Below are positions 33,604-45,719 of a stretch of 64,000 nucleotides of DNA, one piece after another. The stretch is from positions 253,001-317,000 of the forward strand of contig JAFFSR010000032.1 of NCBI GenBank assembly GCA_017163975.1, read 5' to 3'. The stretch's first letter is position 1; every line of letters starts with the position of its first letter. The DNA is from Anastatus disparis. Taxonomy: Eukaryota > Arthropoda > Insecta > Hymenoptera > Eupelmidae. The notes beneath the pieces were generated by a model. That model had not been told where the DNA came from. It worked only from the letters and a program-made list of their open reading frames with translations, and searched no databases. Made by a program: the position numbers and the translations under genes.

Positions 33604-36250
33604 GCACAGGAGAGTTCCTTTGATAAGGTTAATATAACAAATACTAAAATAAAAGAAAATCATTCCCAGACAGAGGAATATTTTACGTTTGCCAGAAATA
33701 AGAGCCATAAACAAAAATCTCCCAAATTCAAGTATTGTAAAATCGCGAGATCTATTTCATATCATTAATGATATTGAAAAGATGAATAGAAAATTAAACC
33801 AACTAAGTTAAAGTCAAAATAAGGAAAGTTACATAACATTAAATGAAGAAATAAATAAAATAAATTCATTCATAGAAGTAATGAAAGAAAAAATAAAAGG
33901 TCGAAAAGAAATATGTGGGAAAAACGCTAAGACACCGGCGAAGGAAAGTAGGAGAAACGAACCAAGAGAAAGAGAAAAGAGAAGAGCAGTGACGTTTAAT
34001 GGCGATATAATTATAATAAAATAACCGAACAAAGGTCAAATGAAAATTCAAACCGAAGATGCGACACTTATAGAAGATACAAATAAAAAAATAAATAAGA
34101 AATTATGGAAGAAGGTTACTAATATCAAGCGCAATGATATGTTAGCAGAAAATGAAAATAAACAGAAAAATGCTTTACATATTAAAGAATTATGTTATGA
34201 TGGAAAAGAAGGAAATAATAATTATGCAAATGATGGCATAGCTAATGATGAGCATGCCAACAGGGTTAATTGTAATAATTAAGTCAGATCATTAAAAAAA
34301 AATAAAAATGTGACCAAAACGACAGAAAATGGAGTAATTAATGAAAATAATGAAAAAATAAAAAAAAGGAAAAAAATATTGTGACTATAAACAAGGGCAA
34401 GGCCAAAGATGGCCGTGCCAATAATATTACATTTTATAATGAAAATAAATTATTGAAAAGAAGTACATATGTGAATTATATAAAAATAAATAATATATTT
34501 TATGAGAATGATGAAAATATTTTTGACATGAAGAAGGGCAAGAAATTTTTGAAAAAAAGTCAACATGGGAATTATATAAAAATAAATGATAGATTTTGTG
34601 AAAATAATGAAAATATAGAAAAAGATATTGTTGGCATAAAGCAAGACAGAGCCAATGATGGGCACACCGATGATGTTATATTGAAACATGAAAATAAGTT
34701 ATTAAAGAGAAATAGAAATTAAAACTCTGTGAAATTAAATAAAGTATCTAATAAAGATGAGAAAAATATTGAAGAAAATAAAGGAGATATGGTGTATAGA
34801 AAGAAGGACAAGGCCAATGAAGGGCATGTCCATAAAGTTATTCTTAATAATGCAAATAAATTATTGAAGAATAAGAATGATGTGAATTATATAAAAATAA
34901 ATTAAGAAGTTGATAATGAGAATACAGAAAAAAAATGTTGTCTATGAAAATAATATTGAAGGCTTCGAGGGTTAGTTAAATAAAAGTATGTTGAAAAAAG
35001 AAAATGAATTGTTTGAAGATAATTAAAAATTCATAACAAATGAATTGGTTCCTGAAGAAAAAGATGAAGAAAATATTGATTAAGTTATCTCTGAAAATCA
35101 AAATAAACCATATAGTGATGTGGACAATGCTAATTATTATGGCAATTATGATTATGCGACGAAAAATAAATGTTTCAATCAGCAGAAAAATAGTTGCAAA
35201 AGAGAAAATAAAGATTTACAGAAACAAGGAGGAATTTTTATAAGTAAGAATAATATTATAAACGCGAAGAAGGAGAATCGTGACCGAAAAAATATGTATT
35301 GTTGAAGGTGAAGAGGAAAGATAAATCCTTAACCATGGTGAAAATAAATATTATGTATTGAATGAAAAAAAATGATTTAATATTGTTAAAAATAATGGAG
35401 AGAATCACGTTTTCTATTAGAGAAAACTCAAAGTTGGGGATAAAAAAGAGTATTGCGACAAAGAAAATACTACTTATGATATTACATTAGGAGAAGAGTG
35501 TGAAAATAATGTTACTGAAGCAAAGAAAATAGCTAAAACGAATAACGATAAACATAGAGAAAACATTAAAATTGAAAAGAAATATATGCTATTAGAAGAG
35601 CTCGATATTGAAACAGAGTAAGAAAGAAGTTACGATTAGCACGCATCATTGAACGAAAAGATAGTTCTAATGACTAAGAGAGACAAGGGAGATAACGTAC
35701 AAGATAAAGCAGCATTACGAAAGGAATATGTAAAAAAAGAGTTTAAAAGAAAAATATTATTTATAAAAAAAAGTAGGAAACGTGGAACGACGATTCGAAT
35801 AATGCTTTTTCTTGGATAAAAACAGAAAATATTAAACTAAAAGATAATACATTATTTTATAATTATGAAAATGTTCCAAAAATTAATCACAATTAGAAAC
35901 AGAAGAAGTAATCAAGAAAAAAATTATAAAGTAATAAGGAAGAGAGATTCAATAATTTTTACGTAAAGAATGCGAATCTGACGACTATTATAACAAATAT
36001 GCTCAAGAGAAAAATAGATATAAAAAAATAAATACTATAAATATGATTTCGATGATTTAAAATATGAGTATTTAACATACTAAAAAGTCTTGTTATGACA
36101 TATTATACTATGACAAAATCCAAAAAGAAAAATTCAACATAAGCACGACGTATACTTGCAAAGCTTAAGGATAGAAAAATTAAAGTCACAAGTGCGACCA
36201 CAGTACTCGACTGAAAAGGAAAAAGAGCTTTATTGAAATTACATAACCTA
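33604..36250 (+). other. Asn/Lys-rich degenerate coding-like tract with imperfect repeats
   Basis: Short frames share one style: NENKLLKR, YIKINN or YIKIND, ANDGxANDxHAN and KxKAxDGRAN. The words recur at about 34040-34282, 34381-34722 and 34800-34905, suggesting a decayed internally repeated protein with units of about 60 residues. It follows the protease pseudogene in the same direction. No conserved domain recognised; A-rich bias alone could produce part of the similarity. Confidence 0.4.
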
Positions 36251-36625
36251 TAATAATTATAGATGTACTCTATCTATGGATATACCTTATGGATGATACC
36301 GTTTGACTATTGAGAGGGGGCAAACAATATAAACTAGCTGACCAATATGAAGGACCATAGATGTTCACCTGCTCACAGATGTTTTTAATAATAAATGTAA
36401 CATTAAAATAAGAATAAATAATCATAAAGTAAGGTAGCTCATACCAACAGGTTAAGAAAATCCTATTTGAAACCAAAATAAAAAATAAAAAAGGGAAAGA
36501 AAAATAGAAAAAAAGACGGGGATAAGGATTAAAACAATATGTCTCAAAATAACGTAATTAATAAGGAAATAAATTAAATTTGAGTAAGGCAGAAAGAAGT
36601 CTCTGAAGTTGAAGTGTGAAATGTC

Positions 36626-36628
<3 letters not shown>

Positions 36629-36681
<53 letters not shown>
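36629..36681. repeat. (TA)n microsatellite
   Basis: About 26 TA units at the left edge of the foldback element 36682-38045. Confidence 0.96.
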
Positions 36682-36685
<4 letters not shown>

Positions 36686-38045
36686 CGTTTCACACCAACT
36701 GGAAGATCAAAAAAATAAAAATCGCTGAAACACTGAAAATATATATTCTGTTTGTTACCTAAAATATGTAAAAAAATTTTCAAGGATCTAGATTAAATGT
36801 ATCAAGAGCTACTCATTATTTAAAAATCCTTAAAATTTGAAAATTTTTTTAAATTTTTGTAAAAGTCCGAACTTTATCATTTTTTTTTCTGAATATCCTG
36901 ATGTTTTAGAGGGAAATTCATAAAAATACTTCCAGTTGCAAATGAAGAGGAGAGCTAGCATGATTTTTTACCGACCTGAATTTTAAAGTTTTCTATTACT
37001 TCTTATACGTATTACATAGTAATTCAAATTACTCATTGTTCGCCACTTCAGAAATTGCTTTTCGAAGGCTTATTTTCTTTCATTTCACATAGACTTTGAA
37101 ATAAATTTCTGATCATATGAGTCAGAGCCACCAATAAGGAGTTGAGACAGTTTAAAATATATATGTTCATGTATAATTTATTATAGGAGCGCGGTGGCGT
37201 AACGGATAGAGCTCTTGCCTTCAACGCGGTGGGCACGGGTTCGAATCCTGGCCAGGCACCTCTGACTTTTTTTTCGAAAGAAAATTAGTGTATGTGCTAC
37301 CCATATCGCGACTCTTAAGAAATCTGATCTCATTGAGTATCGGTTGATTGTTGGTCACAAAAGTGGCTGACCATCCATCGGTAGTCAAAGTTTTCGGTAT
37401 GGCGGTGTCTGACAGTCTAGCCTGATGTAATGTGTTAAACGGTTCCGGGCTGGGCTCCCTCGACATCCCCATAGAAAAAGGTTAATTATATAGAGGATAA
37501 CAATATCCTTTATATATTAATCTTTTTTTTAAAAAAAGAAAAAATGTATAATTTATTTTCAATATGAAAAATAAATCATACATCAAAATATGTATATATC
37601 TTCAATATGAAAAATACATCATAAATGAAAATATATAATTGAAACTGTCATGACTCCTTATTGATGTCTCTGACTTACATGATTGAAAATTTATTTGGAT
37701 AACAATGAGTAATTTCAATTACTATGTAGTACATATAAAAGCCAAAAAAAAACTTTGAAATTCAGGTCTGTGAAAAATCATGCTCTCCTCTTCATTTACA
37801 ACAAGAAGTATTCTTATAAATTTCTCTCTGGAACGTTAGGATTTTCAGAAAAAAAATCATTAAGCTGGTACTTTTCCAAAAATTTTGAAAAATTTCCAAA
37901 TTTCAAGGATCTATGGCTCTTGATTCTTCTAATCTCAATCCTTGAAAATTTTTTTCCACATTTAAGGTAACAAACAGAATATATTCTCAGAGTTTCAGCG
38001 ATTTTTATTTTTTTGCTCTTCCAGTTGATGTAAAATGTCGCATAT
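36682..38045. mobile_element. Foldback element interrupted by a SINE
   Basis: Left arm 36682 to about 37150 (GAGACGTTTCACACCAACTGG at the tip) pairs with about 37620-38045 (CCAGTTGATGTAAAATGTCG at the tip). Landmarks shared by the arms: ATTCTGTTTGTTACC, TTTCAAGGATCTA and GGAGAGCATGATTTTT-like. TA repeats lie at both outer ends, so a TA target is plausible. No transposase. A SINE with its own duplication sits near the centre (37183-37543). Confidence 0.82.
37183..37543 (+). mobile_element. tRNA-derived SINE, copy 1
   Basis: Flanked by ATGTATAATTTATT at 37169-37182 and 37544-37557 (perfect 14-base duplication). The head has pol III boxes: A-box-like TGGCGTAACGGA (about 37194) and a perfect B box GGTTCGAATCC (about 37238). 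The body carries CTCATTGAGTATCGGTTGAT and GACTACCGATGG-like words and ends in an A-rich tail. SINEs are moved in trans by LINE machinery after pol III transcription. Not a functional tRNA: the cloverleaf stems do not close convincingly. Confidence 0.93.
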
Positions 38046-38300
38046 ATATATATAAATGTATAATTGCCGAAAATAACCATTTTTCATCGTTATATTATTT
38101 TTACAAATTTTATTATTATTTATTTATCATATAACAATTAATTTATAGCATTTTTCATAATTTCTTTTATTTTTCAGCTTTTGAAGTAAAAAGGCAGTAA
38201 ATTAAATTAGTTAATATAAAAGCAATTCTTTTATAAATATCTTAGAAAAAAGTTCATGAAAAATGAATTAAAATTCTTAAAAGAATTTTAATTTTTAATA
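38046..38300. other. AT-rich spacer
   Basis: No feature recognised. Confidence 0.4.
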
Positions 38301-39466
38301 ATGGTTTTGGCTGAGAAAGATAAATTGATTGTTAAAGGACAGGGATTGTATAGTGGAATTGCTTTCATGCTAACTGGTATTCATATATTAGCATTTAATA
38401 ATATTTCAAACCGGTGCACCTCATTTAACATGTAATTAACTTCACTAATTCAAAGACCACAATATATTAATTCAGTACCAATTGATGGAGAATTTATACA
38501 GTTATTATTTTCCGGAAATTTAGAAAAGGGTCACCGGATTTGTGTGTATTATAATAATAAGGTAATTCATATATATGACAGTTTAAATCTTGAATATCTA
38601 CAAGATGAGCATTATAAGATTATTTATAAGATTTATATAAACAGATTATTTCCAAACGAATCAGAATTAAGCATAATATTCGAAACAGTACAATCACAAA
38701 CAAATAATTATGACTGTGAAGTTTTTGCAATTGTTCTTGCTGTTGCGATACTTTATAATTTAGGTCCATGTTGTTTAAGATATGATGTTTCTCAAATGCG
38801 ATTACGTTCATCAAGAATTTTTAAAACACAACAAATAAGAATGTTTCCAGTTTTACAAAATTATAATTTTTTTTTTTGTTTTTTTGTGAAAAAAAAGATT
38901 AATATGTAAAGGATATTGTCCTCTATATGATTAACCTTTTTTATATGGTGAAGTCGAGGGAGTCCCCCGCCCGGCATCTGTTTAACACATTACATCAGGC
39001 TAGGACTGTCAGACCCATCATACTGAAAACTTTGACTACCGATGGATGGTCAAGCCACTTTTGTAACCAACAATCAACCAATACCCAATGAGGTCGGATT
39101 TTTTAAAGAGTCGCGATATAAATGGCACATACACTTATTTTCTTTCGAAAAAAAAGTTAGAGGTACCTGGCCAGGATTCGAACCCATGCCCTCCGTCTAT
39201 CAATTACGCCACCACGCTCTCTACAAAATTATAATAATGCATATATTAATTACGATAATCCACCAGACATGATAAGAAGGAGTTTTTGTCATGAGCAACG
39301 TCTAAATCGAATACCATTAAATTGAGATTTCACCGAGCTTGAACTATTAGAAAAAGACTCACAAATGCATTTATTGGCAGAACAAATAAAGATCATGGAA
39401 ATGTATCGTAAACAAGAGAATTCGAATCATGAAACAATTTTCATGGAAATTGACGATGACATTTAA
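38301..39466 (+). pseudogene. Ulp1-like (C48) cysteine protease, probably part of Helitron C
   Basis: From ATG 38301 the reading gives a nearly complete Ulp1-type domain: INSVPIDGEFIQLLFSGN, GHRICVYYNNKVIHIYDSL (His and Asp of the catalytic set, W after His replaced by R), FETVQSQTNNYDCEVFA (Gln and Cys, with the usual G after C now E) and RYDVSQMRLR. These proteases cleave SUMO or similar conjugates. One stop falls at about 38432. A SINE inserted at 38868 separates the last block (NRIPLN and DDDI, to 39466). The gene lies upstream of, and in the same direction as, the coiled-coil repeats and Rep of Helitron C. Such proteases do occur with Helitron-like elements in insects as I recall it; membership here rests on proximity and orientation. 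Confidence 0.75.
38868..39221 (-). mobile_element. tRNA-derived SINE, copy 2
   Basis: Same family as 37183-37543, opposite strand: the B box GGTTCGAATCC reads as GGATTCGAACC at about 39173, and the A-rich tail is the T run at 38868-38878. A perfect 14-base duplication TACAAAATTATAAT flanks it (38854-38867 and 39222-39235). The tRNA head is shortened between the A and B boxes relative to copy 1. It interrupts the Ulp1-like gene. Confidence 0.93.
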
Positions 39467-40076
39467 GATACAAATTTTTCAAAACCAGATAATGATATAA
39501 TGGGAATCAATGATATCCATTTAAATTATAACGATGATAAAATGAGGACAGTTGAGATTAAATTAAATAAAGAAAAAAAAAGAATCAAAAGGAATAGATG
39601 AAAGAGAAGCTTTATTTGTAACAGGACTTAACAGCATGACGAAGCTACCCGCCTTCTAATAATATTTCCAATTCTAACTTATGAATAAACAATGCCTTTA
39701 ATCGAGTTTTTTCGCTACAAAGTAAAAATTTGTATGATTAAACTCTAGTGCGGACAACTCAAGAAATCCACCAAAATATTAGACATATAAAGTTATGATA
39801 AAAACTTCAAGTGTATCGTATTTGAAAGTTAGGTTTATCGAGTTTAATATCTTATTTCCAATCCAAGCTTGTGAAAAAATAACAAGTCCAAATGATTTTT
39901 TATTTTAACAAAAATTATTGTATTAATATAGCTTTAGTGTGGACAAGTCATTATATTATTATTTGTTTTATTTATGAAATTAAAAAGATATTGATAAAAT
40001 AAAATAAGCAAAACTCAATTGCTGCAGCTCCGACGTTCCTTTAATAGAAAAATGGTAACAGAACAATTACATAAAT
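39467..40076. other. AT-rich spacer within Helitron C
   Basis: Coding-like scraps (DDKMRTVEIKLNKEKKRIKR, about 39535-39600) but no clear domain; nothing else recognised. Confidence 0.35.
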
Positions 40077-40905
40077 ATGAAAAAAGACATTATTATGAAA
40101 ATGCAAAAAAAAAGTAATGATAAATTAGAACTAAGACGTGTTCAAGAAACTTTACGTAAGAAAGAAGCTTATATGAAAATGAAAAAAGGACAACCAAATA
40201 AATATAAACAGAAATTAGAAAATACTAAGATAAAATGGCAATTTAAGGAAACAATCAGTACTGATAAATTGGAACAAATACGTGCAAATAAGGCTTTACG
40301 CAAGAAAGAAGCTTGTATAAAAATTCAAGAAAAACAACCGAAAAAATATAAAGAAAAATTAGAAAATACTAAGATAACAAAATCGAAATTCAAGGAAAAA
40401 ATAAAAATATTAATTGGTACAAATACGCGCAAATGAAGTTTGACGTAAGAAAGAAGCTTATATAAAAATTAAAAAAAAAAAAATATGAAGAAATATTAGA
40501 AAATACTAGGATAATAAAATTGAAATCCAAGGAAAAAATGAGTATTGATTAATTGGTACAAATACGTGCGAATAAAGCTTTATGTGAAAAAGAAGTTAAT
40601 ATAAAAACTAACAATAAACAACCCAATAAATATAAAGAAAAATTAAAAAATACTAAAAATAACAAAAATTAAATCGAAGATAAAAAAGGGTACTGATAAA
40701 ATGGAACAAATACGTACAAATGAAGCTACACGTGAGAAAAAAGCTTACATAAAAATAAAAGAAGAACAACCAAATAAATATAAAAAAAATTGAAAATATT
40801 AAGATATAAAAAATAAAATCAATTGGAAAAAGAGATACTAATAAACTAAAAATATTGCATGAAAACAAAAAAATTACGCAAAAAAGAGACTTTTAGAAAA
40901 GTTAT
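40077..40905 (+). repeat. Tandem coding repeats of about 145 bases, basic coiled-coil type
   Basis: KKEAY.K...QPNKYK.KLEN is repeated about six times; the AAAGAAGCTT word recurs at about 40160, 40308, 40450, 40590, 40736 and (weakly) 40880. The first two units are open (119 codons from 40077); later units have frameshifts. Helitron polyproteins often have a basic, repetitive segment before Rep. High Lys/Glu suggests a charged helix. Not catalytic. Confidence 0.75.
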
Positions 40906-41278
40906 TAGTGAACAATATAATGAATATGAGAGAATAGTACAGATTAAAGATCAAAAATTGGAAAATGCCGATATTATTAAGAAAACACAAGTAATAAATG
41001 ATTTTTACCAATTAAAAGAATCACGCACAAGGTGTAAACAAATAGAAATTGATGACAATAAACATGTTAATAATGATACTACAATAAATAAACAAATAGA
41101 TTAAAGAAAGCAAAAACATAAATATGATTCTCATCAATTAAAGACATTATTTATTAAGTGTAAGCGATTAGAAATTAAAGACAATAATTATAATGAAAAT
41201 TACAATAATAATAATAATCATAAGAACAATCATAATATTGTATCGAACAAAGTTATTAATAAAACAATAAAGGGCAAA

Positions 41279-44262
41279 GTGGAAAAAAAATTAAAGAAAT
41301 TCAATAAAAAAAAATTAATTGAAAAAATTATTTTGAAACTGATTGGTTGTATAGCAAATATATATTTCGATGGAAATCTCATATCTGAAAATAACATCGG
41401 TTCCATGACAAATACATGCGTTTATTGTGATGCGAAACATTTTGCTTTCGAATATACTAAAAGTAAGTGTTTCTCCAATTTTTGTCATAAAGGTAAAGTA
41501 GAATTGTTAGAAAATCCTCCTTACCCAGAGCAATTAAAGTTTTTAGCCACTGCATTAACAAAAGAAATTATTGATTTTCGACGAAATGTTAGGTTGTACA
41601 ATGATGCTTTAGCATTCAAAAATTTTGGTGCCAGTTTTGATACATTGCCGGGTAAAGGACCACAAGTTATTAGAATACGTGGATAAATTTACTATGATGT
41701 ATATGCGTTACATCCTAATAAAGATAAAGCACGTAAATGTGGACAATTATATATTTTAGATAATGAAATGGCAACGAATGAACGGAATAAGTTTAATATA
41801 AATTTAACATTATTAAAACATTTAGATATCTTGATAAGAGACATTAACCCTTATGCTAAAGCCTATAAAATGATGCATAAAGTAGAAAAAGAAGAACTAC
41901 AACAATCTGCTAAAATCTATTGTCCTCCAAAAACTGTTACTTTATCTATTGTCCGCAATAATAATTTGGATAAAAATAGATATAATTTACCTACCTGTAA
42001 TGAAGTTGCAATAGTATATGTTGAAGAAGACGATCTTCCTCCTATTGAACGTGATATTGTCATTTACTTTAAGTATGATGAACCAATTAGTATACCGACA
42101 ATGAGCAAACATACAGATCCTATGACATATCCGCTTATTCATCCTTATGGTGGTTTTAGATGGGTGCCAAATATGAAAAGTAAATTTTGAAATTCTAATA
42201 TCTCAAATTTGAAATTTTATAATTATAGATTTAGTGTTAAAAATGAATTTAATGCATTCCTTAATTTGGGAAAATTATCTCAAGTGTTCATTGTTGATGC
42301 GTTTGAAAAAGTTGAAAACTCCAGATTATATTCCATACAAAAAAACTAAAACGTATTAAGAAGTGATTGTTACAAAGGTGTTATAAACTATTCACATAAC
42401 AAAAAAGAATTAGATTCTTCAAAAATTGGAAAAATGGTAATATTACCGTCAAACTTTACAGGAAGTCCATGATTTTTAAAACAAAATTACATTGACTCAA
42501 TGACACTTGTAAATTATCATGGTAAACCTGACCTTTTTGTAACTATGACCTGTAGCCCACGTTGGAAAGAAATAATTGAAAATTTAGAAATTTATGAAAA
42601 TGCAATAGACGAGATATTATAACAAAAGTATTTTATCAAGAGGTAGAAGTATTAAAAAATTTAGTTATAAAAAAGGGAATATTAGGAAAATGTATTGCAT
42701 ACAGTTATGTAATTGAATTTCAAAAACGAGGATTACCACATATGCATATGTTGTTATTCTTAGATAAAAATGATAAATTTGATATTCCCGGAAAAGTTGA
42801 TAAAATAATAAGTGCAGAAATCCCAAATAGAGATATCTATCCAAAATTATATAGTATTGTTAAACAATTTATGATACCAGGTCCCTGTGGTATGAAAATA
42901 TAAATTGGCCGTGTATGGATAAAAATAAGAAACAATGTACTGAAAATTTTCCAAAAATATTCAATAATGCAACAACATTTCAATCCAATAGATGTCCACT
43001 ATACAAACATAAAAATAATGGCGTCAAAATAATTCTTAAGAATAAATTTACAGAAAGAATTGCAGATAATGGATTTGTTGTTCCTTATAATCTTTACTTA
43101 TTATTAAAATTTAATGCACACATCAACTTAGAAGTTTATTCCACTGTACAATGCATCAAATATTTATTCAAATACTGTTATAAAGATCATGATTGTGTAT
43201 ACATTAAAATAAATCAAGTAAATGTGGATTTTCAATCAGAAAATGAAGACACTTTTTAAAATGACAATCGTGAAAATGTTGAATATGAATATAACGAAAC
43301 ACAACAATACATTAATTCAGGATATTTATGTCCACCTCAAGCAATGCTAAGATTATGAGAATATTCTTTACATGTTATTATACATACTAAAAAACGTCTA
43401 AACGTTCATGAAGAAAATCAACAAAACGTATTTTTTAAAGAAGGAAAAGAAGAAATTATCATGCAAAAAATGTGGGAACAATAAAAAAATAGAGAAGATT
43501 TTGAAGCACGAAATTACTTATATTCAGAAATACCAAATTTTTATACTTTTGATGAAAAACTGAAAAAGCGGAATAAGAAAAAAAAAAAAAGAAAACCAAT
43601 ACTTAGTAGAATATACTTAGTAAGTCCGAAAGATAGAGAACGTTATTTCATTATGTTATTACTATTACATGTTAAAGGAGCTACATCTTTTGAAGCTTTG
43701 CGTACTGTTGATGATGTGATGTACAATTCGTTTTATGAGGCAGCTAAGGCAAAACAATTAATTAATGAAGATGAAGAATGGGATAGATGTTTGGAAGACG
43801 CATCTTCAACAGAATTCCTTTATATTCTTTATGAATTATTTGCTTTAATTTGCATTTTCCATAATCCTATAAATACACGAGATTTATATGAAAAATATAA
43901 ACATAAGTTATACCATCCTAAATACGAAAAAAATATAGTTGAAAATCTTGCATTGAATGTTATTAAAAATTATTTACAAGTCAATGGATTTTTTTTAAAC
44001 GATTTTAATTTACCTAACATAAGCACATTCATAGAAGAAGGTAATAATCAAACAATTTTAAATCATAATAATTTTATTCTTAATGAATCAAAAATGAAAA
44101 TAAATTCTTTAAATGATAAACAATGGCAAATATTCAACTCTACTATAAAAAGTTTGAAAAATCAAAGTAAAGAAAAATATATTTTTATAGATGGACCAGA
44201 TGGAAGTGGCAAAAGTTATTTACTTAAGGGGATATATACATGTTGGACACTAAGAAATAAAA
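41279..44262 (+). pseudogene. Helitron C Rep domain and helicase start, HUH motif intact
   Basis: Blocks in order: YCDAKHFAFEYTKSKC (about 41430, zinc-binding style), ALAFKNFGASFD, PKTVTLSIVRNN, DPMTYPLIHPYGGFRW (about 42115), IDSMTLVNYHGKPDLFVTMT (about 42490), the HUH motif RGLPHMHMLLFL (about 42730), KYLFKYCYKDHD (about 43165, YxxKY catalytic tyrosines), a frame from 43653 with LLLLHVKGATSFEALRT, then FHNPINTRDLYEKYK and Walker A GPDGSGKSY (about 44190). Rep nicks and joins DNA ends in rolling-circle transposition. At least seven stops or shifts disrupt it, so it is dead although the catalytic residues are kept. A foldback element at 44262 ends this part; helicase sequence resumes at about 44980. 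Confidence 0.88.
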
Positions 44263-44900
44263 TATAATTTTTTTATTAATGTTTAAATATTTTAGAATTT
44301 TGAAATATTCAAAATATTACCTTAAAGTAGACATAAATACCTTTATTTTAAGCTCTGTTAGGCTTATTCTACTCCAGCCATACTTCCATGATCATTCGAT
44401 GAACCTTCGAATCCATAATTCCTGCACCACAAGGTTTTTAATGACTTAATGAACTAATTCGACTTTACCAAACGTATTTGGCTTCAGTGTTGATGTGATT
44501 TATGTTCAAATGTAGGGATTTTCAAAAAACCAAAAATTTTTGACTTTTAAACAAAAATTTCTAATTTTTTAACAAAAAATCTCAATTTTTTAAATAAATT
44601 TGAATATTTTTCGATTTTTTTTACCACTTCTAGGCATATAATTTCAAACCCCTATATTCATGCAAGAATGACATCAATACTGAAGCCAAATCTATTTGGT
44701 AAAGTTAAATTAGTTCATTAGGTCATCAGAAACCTTACGGTGCAGGAATTATGAGTTCGAAGGTTCATCGAGTGATCTTGGAAGTATGGCTGGAATAAAA
44801 TAAGCCCAATAGGGCTTAAAATAAAGGTGTTTATATTTACTTGAAGGTGGTATTTTAAATATTTCAAGATTATTTTAAACATTAATAAGAAAATTGTATT
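44262..44900. mobile_element. Foldback element inside Helitron C helicase
   Basis: Arms of about 270 bases: left 44262-44540, right 44628-44900. Matching words include TTGGCTTCAGTGTTGATGT against ACATCAATACTGAAGCCAA and CGATGAACCTTCGAA against TTCGAAGGTTCATCG. The outermost bases AAGAAATA / TATTTCTT are also inverted. No coding capacity. Confidence 0.85.
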
Positions 44901-44969
44901 CTATTTCTTAAGGTTCAATATGTATATACCCCCTTAACGTTTTAATAGTTTATTTTAAATACCATACTA

Positions 44970-45719
44970 TACATTATTTATGTGTAGCTTGGACAGCTAT
45001 AGCAGCGAATTCATGAGTCAATGATCAAACCGTGCATACAAAATTTAAACTACCGTTAAGAGGACGCTGGATCTCTCTATCCTTTTCCAATTGATAATGT
45101 AGGTTTTTGGAAAAACTAACGATTATTGATAGAGATTAAAAGTTATCCGCAACTTGTACAGTAAAAAACAATATTTTTCTGATGAGGACAAATTAATTTT
45201 GATGCTTTGTTTTAAAAAAAAGTTTGACATACTTACAAAATTATTAGTTAGGCTAGAAAATATGATGTTTAAGTATGTCCAACTTTTCTTGAAAACAAAG
45301 CATCAAAATAAATTTGTTCTTATTAGAAAAAATATTGTTTTTTACTGTACAAGTTGCGGACAACTATTGATTTCTAGTAATAACTACTAGTTTTCCAAAA
45401 AACAACGTTCTCTTTAATATAACAGATGGTACAACTTGTAATATTAAGCCTGATTCTGCAGAAGGCAAAAAATTAAAGGGAACACAAATAATTATTTGGG
45501 ATGAAATATCCATGACTTCAAAATTTGCTTTCGAAGAAGTTGGTCGTCTTTTTCAAGATTTATGCGATGTGAACCAACCCTTCGGTGGTAAAACTGTAAT
45601 TGTATCAGTAGATTTCAGGCAAATATAACCAATTGTACGACATGGAAGCCGTATGAACATTATTGAAAATTCAGTTGAATTAAGTTTATTATGGCAGAAT
45701 TTAGAGCCCAAAATATAAA
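44970..45719 (+). pseudogene. Helitron C helicase, middle part
   Basis: LCVAWTAIAANS (about 44980) and KFKLPLRGRW (about 45045) continue the helicase after the foldback. A second insert (45102-45403) follows, then FNITDGTTCNIKPDSAEGKK, Walker B IIIWDEISM (about 45490) and PFGGKTVIVSVDFRQI (motif III, GGDFRQ changed to SVDFRQ). Similarity ends at LWQNLEPK at about 45715, exactly where the satellite begins. The C-terminal helicase motifs are absent from the window. Confidence 0.82.
45102..45403. mobile_element. 302-bp foldback MITE
   Basis: GGTTTTTGGAAAAACTA at the left and TAGTTTTCCAAAAAAC at the right; arms of about 140 bases share TCCGCAACTTGTACAGTAAA and its inverse, as well as the AATATTTTTCT core. 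Target duplication not clear. Interrupts the Helitron C helicase. Confidence 0.87.

Noticed and set aside
37183..37260. A functional tRNA gene
   Set aside because: It has a B box, but acceptor and anticodon stems do not close, a 14-base duplication and A-tail flank the whole unit, and a second copy exists: SINE head.
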